Shown: piece after piece, positions 1 through 11,399 of the stretch
How positions within the stretch are numbered: position 1 is the stretch's first letter
Layout: every line of letters begins with the position of its first letter
Assembly: GCF_932526225.1 (NCBI RefSeq)
Contig: NC_064040.1
Location: 17,781,994-17,836,993 of the forward strand
Direction: 5' to 3'
Origin: Nematostella vectensis
Taxonomy: Eukaryota; Cnidaria; Anthozoa; Actiniaria; Edwardsiidae
Length of the DNA: 55,000 bases
Made by a program: the position numbers and the translations under genes
The notes under the pieces: generated by a model
What the model was told of the DNA's origin: nothing
Database searches by the model: none
The model's input: only the letters and a program-made list of their open reading frames with translations

Positions 1-238
1 CCACCCGTCAGGTAGTTTCGTTCGACCCGTCAGGTAGATACGGACTACCTGTCAGGTAGATACGGACCACCCGTCGGGTAGATACAGGCCATTCGTCAGG
101 TAGATACGGAACACCCGTCAGGTAGATACGGACCACCCGTCAGGCAGATTTGGACCACCCGTCAGGTAGATACGGACTACCTGTCAGGTAGATACGGACT
201 ATCTGTCAGGTAGATACGGACCACCCGTCAGGTATCTA
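1..238. repeat. 22-bp minisatellite
   Basis: About eleven tandem copies of a 22 bp unit (core GTCAGGTAGATACGGACCAC) run from the left edge, so the array is cut by the window. Units differ by one or two bases. It probably lies in an intron of the minus-strand ankyrin gene, beyond its exon at 578-747. Confidence 0.9.
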
Positions 239-577
239 TGTAATTGTATCTAATCGTAAGGCAGTAAGGGGGCTGGGGAGCTTACTCGAATTCCTAAAAA
301 GCCCGTGTTAAAAAAAATCCTAAAACCTAAGCTATCGTGATAGCATTTGCGGACGCATTTGCGTTTTTTTCATGGTGGATGCTTCCCCACATTGGTATTT
401 TACAATGTTGACAAAATAGCGGCTGACACAGACTCTTTAAAAGTACGCAAATGGTACACATGATCACCATCGACAATAACATAATGTGACGGTGGCCCTA
501 TCTAAGGGGAGTTATATTTTTATTGTATTTTACGAAATTTGATGTCTTGCCTGCCCAAGTAAACTGTAATTACAAAC
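239..577. other. intronic sequence, nothing recognised
   Basis: This stretch separates the 22 bp minisatellite from the last visible exon of the minus-strand ankyrin gene. I see no exon with splice sites in the required phase (one base to complete a codon). Confidence 0.4.
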
Positions 578-747
578 CTCTCGTGTCTAATTATCTCATT
601 GGTAATGTCGAGGTTGTTGTTGTCAAGGGCAACGTCCAACGCGTTCCATCCACTCGACGTCTCGGCAGCGATGTCAGCCCCTGAGTCCAGTAAGGTACGG
701 AACACCTCCAGGCGACCGAAGTAAGCCGCCGATATTAGTGGGGTCTT
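578..747 (-). CDS. TRPA-like gene, exon 14 (last visible)
   Basis: The acceptor is CATTTGTAG and the donor is CGAGAG|GTTTGTA. It encodes KTPLISAAYFGRLEVFRTLL and the final ankyrin-like repeat WNALDVALDNNNLDITNEII, then RHE and two bases of an Arg codon (phase 2). In TRPA channels this is where the ankyrin domain passes into the linker before the pore. Confidence 0.85.
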
Positions 748-3700
748 CTACAAATGGATTTAATATAAGTTTATGTTTCTATTCAAACTGCAAGGATGAG
801 CTGAATATGACTATTGTGAGTATAGTTATTCTGAGGATAATGATGACGTCAAAACGAAGTCGACAGCAGTGATGATAGGGTGTTAGATCTCTTAAAATTA
901 CCCTGTTTTTGTCTCGAGCCTCCAGGTCGGCATCATACTCCAAGAGCACTTTTACAGTTAAGGGACATCCAACGGATGCCACGTAGAACAACGGTGTCAA
1001 TCTCTCATCATCCCTGGGACATAGGTAGATTCAAAAGATGCCATTTAGTGCCACACGGAACAACGGTGTCAATCTTTCCTAATCGCTGGGATTTAAAAGA
1101 TGCCTTTTAGTGGTTTCACTATATCACAAACACATTTGCACCAGACATGGTTTACAAACAGCGCTTAGAACATTCTTTAAAAAGGATTGCTTCTTATGGC
1201 TCATTATACTCTTTACAACTTCATGCAACAATCAAACGAGGGGTTTGACCAGCTGCCCGTGTTACCGATTTTTTAAGCTTTCTCAGAAACAATTTTTTAT
1301 TTGTTTATAAAATCAAACCAGTTCTCAATCGTCCCCGCCTCCCCCAAAAATAGAACTCATAGGGGCAAGTTTTCTTTATTTATTTATTTAGTCCCCTTGA
1401 GGTATTGTTCTACCTGTAATCGACCTCTGCGCCTTTTTCAAGCAGAAGTCTACACGCTTCAGTACGTGCTGCAGCTGCGGCGATGTGCAGAGCGGTGAGT
1501 GATCGATTATCGACCTCATTGATGGTCTCGGGATTTGCTTGCAATAGAATACTGATATTATCCAGCATCCCTTGTCTTTGGTAATAATAAAAAATATGTT
1601 AATATATCAATTTGTTTGCACTGGAATACTAATGCCATTCAGCATACCTCAGCGATACTAGAACCTACTCTACCGCGTGGTGGTTCATAGGATACTAATA
1701 CTCACCCTGAAACGTGGTGGATCATGGGATACTAGTACTCACCTTGCCGCGTGGTGGATCATGGGATACTAGAACCTACTCTACCGCGTGGTGGTTCATA
1801 GGATACTAGTACTCACCCTGAAACGTGGTGGATCATGGGATACTAGTACTCACCTTGCAGCGTGGTGGATCATGGGATACTAGTACTCATTCAGCCGCGT
1901 GGTGGATAATGGGATACTAGTTCTTACCCTGCCGCCTAGTGGATCATGGGATACTAGTTCTCACCTTGCCGCGTGGTGGATCACGGAATACTAGTACTCA
2001 TTCCGCCGCGTGGTGGATAATGGGATACTAGTTCTTACCCTGCCGCCTAGTGGATCATGGGATACTAGTACTCATTCCGCCGCGTGGTGGATCATGGGAT
2101 ACTAGTTCTCACCCTGCTGCCTAGTGGATCATGGGATACTCGAACTCGATCTGCCGAGTGGTGGATCATGGGATCTTATTACTCACTCTGCCGCATGGTG
2201 AAGCGGAAGTCTCTCATCAAAGTCTACCGCTAAGACATTAGCGCCGGATTCTATCAGAAGTTGTATAATCTGCGGATGTGCAAGAGAGGTTCATATCATT
2301 CGAACGCTGTAATTATCCACCACGTGGCAATGTGACCACGTGCCTTCCGATTTTTTTTTTATCTTACTTGAAGAGATTCCCTGAAATGACTACCTGGCTG
2401 GTTATTGGTTACATGACCACATTATCTTTCCGAATTCTCCTGATTCCTTTGTATTCTCCCTGAATGCTTTGTATCCTCCCTGAATCATATATTTGTTTTA
2501 TTTATTTACCATAATAATAATAATAATAATTGTTATCATATACATATAATCTTATTACTGAATCCTGAATCCTTTGTATCCAGCCTGAATCCTTTGTATC
2601 CACCCTGAATCCTTTATATTCACCCTGCATCCTTTGTATCCACCCTGAATCATTTATATCCAGCCTAAATCATTTATATCCACCCTGAATCCTTTGTATC
2701 CACCCTGAATCATTTATATCCACCCTGCATCCTTTGTATCCACCCTGAATCCTTTATATCCACCCTAAATCCTTTATATCCACCCTGAATCCTTTGTATC
2801 TACCCTGAATCCTTTATATCCACCCTTAATCCTTTATATCCACCCTGAATCCTTTGTTTCCACCCTGAATCCTTAATATCCACCCTGAATCCTTTGTATC
2901 CACCCTGAATCCTTTGTATTCACCCTGCATCCTTTATATTCACCCTGCATCCTTTGTATCTACCCTGAATCCTTTATATCCACCCTGAATCCGTTGTATC
3001 CACCTTGAATCCTTTATATCCACCCTGAATCCTTTGTTTCCACCCTGAATCCTTAAAATCCACCCTGAATCCTTTGTATCCACCCTGAATCCTTTATATC
3101 CTTCCTGAATCCTTTATATCCACCCTGAATCCTTTCTATCCTCCCTGACTCCTTTATATCCTTCCTGAATCCTTTGTATTCTCCCTGAATCCTTTGTATT
3201 CACCCTGAATCCTCTATATCCACCCTGATTTCTTTATATCCACCCTGAATTCTTTATATCCTCCCTGAATCCTTCATATCCACCCTGAATCCTTTATATC
3301 CACCCTGAATCCTTTGTATCCACCCTGAATCCTTTAAATCCACCCTGAATCCTTTGTTTCCACCCTGAATCCTTTATATCCACCCTGAATCCTTTATATC
3401 CTCCCTGAATCCTTTATATCCTTCCTGAATCCTTTGTATCCTCCCTGAATCCTTTATATCCACCCTGAATCCTTTATATACTCCCTGAATCCTTTATATC
3501 CTCCCTGATTCCTTTATATTCACCCTGAATCCTTTATATCCTCCCTGAATCCTTTATATCCTTCCTGAATCCTTTGTATCCTCCCTGAATCCTTTGTATC
3601 CTTCCGATTCCCCTAGAAGAGAGAATTGACCGTTCACCTACACACAACCATCACCTACATACACTCACTGCCTGTCCGCCTTGTGTCTTGGGATTTTCTC

Positions 3701-6700
3701 ATTTGATACATCACCTACACACGACCATTACCTTTCCGCCTTGGCATCTGATCACCGCGTAGTGTAGCGGGGTTTTCCCGTAGCTGTCCTTGGAGTTGAT
3801 GATACTCTTACCACCATTCTAAAAACACGGTCGACATTCTTATCACGAAATACTACAATCCAATGATAATGATAATAAAGAAGATGATGATAAAGAAGGC
3901 GGTGATTCTGTCATTTCTTACCCTAAGGATGATCTCCACCGTCCTGAAATCCGAGCACGCCGCCGCCACATGCAAACACGTGCGCCAGTGCATGTCCTGA
4001 TAGTCCGTAGGCGCCCCTCGAGAGAAAAGGAACCTACAACACAAGTATTATACTAGCTAAACAACTTCGACTGAATAACATTCCTTAGCTTTTGTATAGC
4101 ATAGAAAAACTGTCCTTAGATTAGGTGCATAGAATAACTCTCCTTCGCTTGAGTCAAGCATATGATAATTCTACTCAGCTTGGGTCTAGAATAGAATAAC
4201 TTTCCTTAGTCTGAATATAATCCACTTATTATTGAGATACTGCGAAGGCTATGTTGCTGACCGTTGTTATCATATGCGTTTGTTCATTGATCATTTATTT
4301 TCTACATTCTTGGAGATGTTAACCGTAGGAGGCAATGGACTGGGACTCAAGCCTCAATAGGTCAGGGGCAAAATAAAGAGATTAAAAAAATATGCATAAG
4401 GCTGAACATCCATAAAAAAATAATAAATATTAAAAGCTAATAAGCTGAAGAAATGTTGCTTGCCTGTATATTGGGCAAATAATGCGCCCTGTGCGAATGT
4501 CGTCTAGACTGAAAATTTCTAGAAATGTCCTCAAGCGGAACATGAAGTGGGAAGTCCGTTCAGACATTCTAATGTGCAGGTGGAGGGTTAACAAGTCAGG
4601 GCAAATACGTACAGAATACTATTCGCGGATGGTGGAGGTTCGCGTATCGATTAGGCAAATGTCAAGTCATGTTGCACCTCGACGAGTGCGAAAAATTGAA
4701 AATTGGATGTTGTTAGAGATATCAAGGTGAATCTCGCCTTTAATGCACCGATGGACGAAAAGCAGGACAATGTATTTAAGGAGTATTTAAGCTAAATGGT
4801 AGAAGATGAATATTTGGAAGGCGCTATCTGTAGTCTAGCTTCAATACATGGACATGTAACTTGTGTCTCTCTTGTGAGCTCTCTCTTGAGAGAGATTAAC
4901 ATAGACAAGGTGAGATCTCACTAGAGTATTTTCTGTAGATCAAGGGGGCCTATGTCATGTATTGTGTCATCCTCTGTTATTGGGGCTTTGCCCTGTATGG
5001 TGTTATCCTTTGGCCTATGCCATGTATGTTGTCATCATTTGTTATTGTGGCTATGCCCTGTAACCCTTTCTCCAGTCGAATCATGTTAATAAAAAGTGAT
5101 TGGAACAAAAACAACGAAAACGTTGGCGAGCTTAACTACAGTCCCCATGTTCGAACAGCGCAAACGTCTTGCCAATTTTTCGCCTAATTGGTGTTGTTTG
5201 CACAGGGCCAAATGGAACACCGAGTGTTGTTTGCAAGCGGCATAATGGAGCACCGAGTGTTGTTTGCACGGGGCCTAGTGGGACACCGAGTGCTGTTTGC
5301 ACGGGGCCTAGTGGAACACCGAGTGTTGTTTGCACGGGGCCTAGTGGGATACCGAGTGCTGTTTGAACGGGGCCTAGTGGAACACCAAGTGTTGTTTGCA
5401 CGGGGCCTTATGGAACACCGAGTGCTGTTTGCACGGGGCCTCATGGAACACCGAGTGTTGTTTGCACTGGGCCTAATGGAGCACCGAGTGTTGTTTGCAC
5501 GGGGCATAATTGAGCACCGAGTGTTGTTTGCACGGGGCATAATTGAGCACCGAGTGTTGTTTGCACGGGGCCTAATGGAACACCTAGTGCTGTTTGCACG
5601 GGACCTAATGGAGCACCGAGTGTTTGAAAGGGCCCTAATGATGATGCACCGAGTGTTGTTTAGAGCACGGAGTGTTTTACTTACTCTATGGTCTTGTGGT
5701 GACATCGCTCAACTGCGCATAGCAGTGGGGTGGGGGTCAGTTTGCCGTCAGGGCACATAAGAGGAGCTCCCTGTGGTTAGAGGTGCTAATCAGTAATATA
5801 AACTTAATAATAATCATCATTATCGTCATTATCATCATTATCATCTTCATCATAAACATCATCATCATCATCATCGTCATCTACCATTATCATATTTATC
5901 TATATTGTTATCAATACTATATAAACAGAATGTAAAGGTTTTCTTTTTAATAACAATGATTGCTATAAATAGGTTATTTATAATAATATTTATATTGCTG
6001 ATATTGAAAATAGATTTTTAGACATTATTATTATGTCTTATTTGTAAATTCATAAACATTACTGGATACTACATTAGAGATCTATGTACTGGATTAGGTC
6101 TTTACAAAATTGAAAAGGCATCTGTTTATAAAACAACGCTTAAAGCGCTCAGTATGTACACGAGGCAGAATGTAGTTATGGCTTTTAGCTCTCCTATTCC
6201 TTTGAGGGGGCAATAAATCGTGGAGTGGATGGTTGCTATTCCCAGTAATCTTGACCCAGAGACTTATGTCTTTCTCAGAGATGAGATCAGCAATGGAAAA
6301 GCACTCGCTAGTGTAACCATATCGAAAAGCTCTTTTGCAAAACTTATCTATACGTGAGAGATACTTAGTATGGTGGGCAGAGGCCCAGACCTCCATTGCG
6401 TAGGTAAAAAGTGACATTATAAGACTATTAAAAAGCACCGTGAAGACCCTAAGAATATACAATCTGGAACTAGCTTTCGACAAAATGTTTTCAAATTGAG
6501 TGTCCCAATTACATGGATCCTCATGGATCGTGATACCTAACAATTTCAGTTCATTCTTTCTAACTATAACCTCAATGGAATCTGGAATAGGCTTCCTAGT
6601 TTTACCTTTTACTACTATCTCGAAGGTCTTTTTCATGTTCAACTCCATTCGGTTATCCACCGCCCAGCGCTTGATGTTGGTAACTTCCTCCAGCGATGAA

Positions 6701-9700
6701 TCTATCGTGTCTGAGCCAGATATCACAGGCGTACTTATTGTGATGTCATCCGCATATTTGATTAATAGAGAGCTGGCGCTAGCGGGCTGAATGTCATTTA
6801 GCATGATAGAGAATAGCAACGGTCCTAGCACCGTCCCTTGGGGGACTCCTCTGCTGATTCCAAGGAAACTGGTAGCCATCCCATCATTCACAACTCGCTG
6901 CTAACGATCGTGTGTTAGCGCGTCGGCCTCTTACCGCTGTGGCCCAGGTTCGGATCCTGGCTCAAACTGGGGATTTTTCCGGGTTTCCTGCCTTGAACCG
7001 AATTTGTCACAAGTGAGTTGAAGTTATTCTCCCGTGTTTCCAGTCTTCTTGGATAAGGACACTAAACCAGAGGTCCCGTCTCTTCAAGCTGCACTACATT
7101 AACCTGAACCGAAGGGACGTAAAAGAACCACTGGGGACGCAATAAACCCTCTGGCAGTGACCACCCCCAGTGACAGTGCTTACTAACCGAGGTTACACTT
7201 GAGTTGGAGCCGTGCTCTGTTGTGTCAACCTTACCGCTATTTCATATGTGTAATAGTGGTAGAAGCCTTATAAATCAAGCTAATTATCCAGTTCTTAATG
7301 TAAGGGTGGATGTCGTATTTTGCCAGCTTATTACAGAGAATATGGTGAGGGACAGTGTCGAAGGCCTTGCTAAAATCAAATGGCTCTAAAAAATCTGCAT
7401 CGTTGTCTAACTGCTTGAGCCAAAAGTGTTGGCATTTGATCAGTGCCATTGTTGTGTTATGGCCTTTCTTGTAAGCAAATTGGTCCGGGCCAATTTCCGA
7501 CTTAAGAGTGGAACAGAGTTCGTTTCTGCAGACAAGACGCTCGAAAATCCTCATGATGATATTAGTTAGTGAGATTGGTCTGAGCTGACTACACTCTGTC
7601 AGAGGAGATTCATTAGGGATGGGCGAAATGCTCGCTAACTTCCAAGCCATTGGGACAGTTTGTTGTTTGAGTGAACAGTTGAAGATATTTGTGACAACAG
7701 GTGCAAGATGGTGAGCCCCGCCAGAGCCAGTACGGAAATTGATCAGGCCCTGAGGCAGTTCGTTTCTGTTTCTGTGATAACTTATTACATCGCTCTCACT
7801 TACTGCTGGGATTCGGGTGCCTTCCGGTATCTCCCTGCGCACGGGGACAACATATGCCTTATCAGTATTGGTGGCTTGAAAATGTGAGTTGATGATGTCG
7901 GGTGGAATCACCGAGCTGATGGGCGTTCCCTGTGTCTTCCGGCCAGTTATTCTATTGGCTGTCTACCACCATTCTTTCGAACCACATTTGTGTTCCTTAT
8001 GAACAGCTTCCACCTGATTTCTCCGAATGATAATGTTGATACATTCTTGGCGCCTCAGAATCTCAGCACGGGTTCCTTTATTCGCGATTCTGTTCCTGAT
8101 GTTACAAAGGTGTCTAACCAGGGGGGACATATAAGGTGGGTCTCTGGATGAGACTTTGACCCGAATGAGCGGAAAACATTCATTGAACATCGATCACAGG
8201 CTCGCATTTAGCAGCTCCACACTCTCCTCTAGGTTAGCAAGATTGTTAATAGGACTCCAAATGGACTCAAAATCATCCGTGACCTTGATAACTTCCATCT
8301 TCAAGTTATTTCTACATATAATAGCAACTCCTCCTCCAATCCGCATCCCAGGTCGGTCTTTCCTGACCATCACGTAGCCATCAGGGCGAATCAAGTGAGA
8401 CAAAATTTTCATGTTGAGCCACGATTCCGAAACAAAACAAATGTCGATGTTATTGCTGTTTAGCTCCGCGAACAAGGCAGGGGCCGCATCCACTTTCGCC
8501 AGAGAACGAGCGTTAAGCACCATACCATAACCTTTGGGGCGGTTGCAAACTTTACGATTTTTACTGCAGTGAGTGTGCGGGATTGATTTCGATTCTTCGC
8601 GTGACGCTCTCGTGGCTCGCGATAGGAAATTACAGTAGGAATATTATGCAAATCCGGGGCAGAGCACCTTGGTGAGGTTGCAGGTGTGGAGTTTGACGAG
8701 TCTGTTGTTTCCAACACAGGGTTACCAATGTGGCTCATACAGTTTTGTCGTTTGCCACTCCGCTTTGATCTAAACTTTCTCCGTATCCCTAAGTCTCCTA
8801 GTTCCTTGAACAACTCTTCAGGTATCCGTTGTTTATGCTGGCGTTTCCCGATGGATGTTAAGCTGGAGGGGCTATATTGAAGCCGTGCTGAAACTTGTGA
8901 GAAAGTTGGTCCGGTGTCATTTCCAACATGGCCGCCTCGAATTCCAGTAGGTGGGACGAATTGACGTTCTCCCGATCTCCAGCAGCTAACAAATTGGTAT
9001 AAACTGTACAGGGCTATAAGCCAGGGTGTCCAGTTGAAGTTTGACGACCACATTATCTCGGATATATGTCAGCTATGACTGTATATGGACAAGGTATTAA
9101 CAGACATTACAAAATCGTGGCAGCCATTACGGCGCCTCTGACCAAGTTTTGCTGGACGTATTTCCTGAGAACTCTACCGGATAAATAGGATTTATTATGA
9201 TGTGACGTAAACGACACTAGAAGAGCACGCGCAAGAGGTCAAGAGAGCCTGAAGTCAAGGTTTGAGAAAGCAAAGATCTCTCTTACTTAACAGCTGTTGA
9301 CCTTGCTACTCAGAAAGGCACGTCAAACTTGGTTAGGGTCCTGTCAATAGGAGAAATGAACTTCGACCTTATTGAAAGAGAATTTAGAGACTCAGTAGGA
9401 CTAAGATATGACTAGGAAATCCCACTATCTATCTGTATTTGTGAGGAAATATTCAGCGCAGATCACGCAATGATACGAAAAAGTGGCTAAGTCCAGTGCG
9501 TAAAGAGGTCCATAGGTGCCTTTATCATAAAATATCAGTTTTTTTTTCTGATTCTAGCTTCAATCCATCTATAAACAACTTTAAAACAGAAGCTGAGATA
9601 ATGTCAAAGGATTCAAAACGGTTCAAGGCTTAACCCATGGGTTAAGCTACAAACATCCCAATAACAAACCACAGTGGGCGAAAAACATTGAGATACAAAA

Positions 9701-11360
9701 GCTTAAGAACAGTAACATACCTTCCTAACTAATAATACAGAAAAAAGCAAAAAAGTAATTTTCATCCCTTCTCTAAAAGTATATTTCTAAGGAAAAATAG
9801 TTTGTAGGGACTTTCTTTTAATATCCACTCACTCTTTGTAGCTTGAAGCAGTCTTTAAATCCTTGATCCATGAGTTCACCTTTTTCATGAAAGCCTTCCA
9901 AGCTACATGGCTTGGTCTGGTGTATTTCATTAACAATTGTACAAGGGCTTAGAGTACCTGTTAAATCGCCTGACTGGAATCTATGTTTTCTCTATTTTTA
10001 TTATTCTGGTTTACTTTTACTTAAAAAGTTTTCTTTTTACTATTCCAAGTAATTATACATCTTTCCTTGGTAACCGTCGCCCTCTTCTACGCAAAGCAAT
10101 TTGCATATTTAAATTAGTGCCCTGGTGGTATGCAATTCAAAACTACAAAAGCAAACCACAAGTGTTCCAATCACTCTACTCTGGGCCGCTTATCGATCTA
10201 AACCAGCTAGCGACCCACCCACCCATCAAGCAAGACGGGCATTGGAGTATAAACCTCTGATTTTGGGCTTGTCCCAAGCCAGAGCGATTATTTACATATC
10301 ATGAATAACAATTGGGCTAGGGCATAATTTTATACTATAAATCTCATTGATGTTACAAATCAAACAATTGAAAAGTTTACAGTTCAGCCACAGCCACAGC
10401 CACTTCAAGATTTGTCTAATCTTCATAGTCGCTTTCAATAACAACTCTTCGCATTATTTCTTGGTAAATGGTCACCGGGCCATTGTAGATATTAAAGCTG
10501 CACCCCGAGAAAAGAAAGCTGACACGTTGGGGATCCGTGTAAGAGCAGCATGAGACACAAACTGCTGACCAGGACGAACCATGGTTGTAGTAGCTGTTGT
10601 AGAGCGATCTGGTTATAAACACGGCAGTGGACGACAGTAATACCCTATTCACACCAAAAAGTTAAACATGTTTAAAGGTTGTTTAACTAAACGTGTTTTG
10701 GACCGTTCACACCGCGTGCTCTCCCAACTAAACAGGTCTTAAACGTGTTTAAACTAAACTACCTCGCGAGGTAGTTTAAACCGTGTGTAACCAAGACGGC
10801 GGCCAAAATGAGTGCACGAAGAGGGGGCGGACGTGGGAGCACGAGGAGACCCTTTTATTGAGAAAGTGGGAGAAATTGTTGTTGCGCGCATTTTTTACCC
10901 GCAAGGCAGGGGAACGTCTTTTTTTAATCACGAAATGGAGGCTGCTCATCACGCAAGCCAAAACTAGTTTAAGTTTTAGTGTGAACGCCATCATATTAAA
11001 ACAAGGTTAGTGTAAACTCAGTTTCAGTTAAACCGTGTTTAGTTAAACTGGTTTACTTTGTGTGAATGGGGTATAAGTGTCAGGGACAACGCCCTTTGAT
11101 TTCGTTTCGCCGGCTGTCATGTAAAATTGGAGTTTTTCCGTCGACTAATGCAAGCTCAGCTGTGCGACACAATTCTCGGGGATATTGCCATAGAGTAAAG
11201 GAGAAATGCATGTCTTCCGGACTAAAGGGTTTGACACTCCGACAGTTTATTTAATTCCAGTCTAGTCAGCGGCGACTAAAATATATTTACCAGTATTTTT
11301 TTTCCGAGCGGGGATTTCTTATACTAGCCTGGTTGGTTTTTCGTGCGTTGGTGATTGACC

Positions 11361-11399
<39 letters not shown>

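Larger units (their letters stand above)
5930..9060 (-). mobile_element. Broken LINE (non-LTR retrotransposon), CR1/L2-like
   Basis: A minus-strand retrotransposon with an APE-type endonuclease and a reverse transcriptase. Order in its own sense: a basic N-terminal region (8530-9053), an endonuclease fragment (8194-8523), a linker (7963-8190), RT N-half (7270-7911), a SINE insertion, RT C-half (6094-6900), then an AT-rich 3' tail. Most of the endonuclease C-half is absent, frames are shifted between pieces, and the RT is split, so it cannot be active. It lies in the long intron of the TRPA-like gene in the same orientation. The family assignment is by general look of the RT and is not firm. 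Confidence 0.85.

Noticed and set aside
1-238. Amplified splice donor (CAGGTAGAT) in the 22 bp array
   Set aside because: The donor-like string is on the plus strand, opposite to the gene, so the parallel with the exon-3 and exon-11 arrays does not hold.
4482-4730. 82-codon open frame
   Set aside because: No recognisable domain, no splice or start context, and it lies in an intron of the minus-strand gene.
5184-5760. Long open frames of 170-190 codons on both strands
   Set aside because: They are produced by the 33 bp tandem unit, a multiple of three without stops. The predicted proteins are pure repeats on both strands with no start context or domain.
9937-10260. 107-codon open frame with hydrophobic start
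   Set aside because: AT-rich chance frame within the long intron; no family recognised and no supporting signals.
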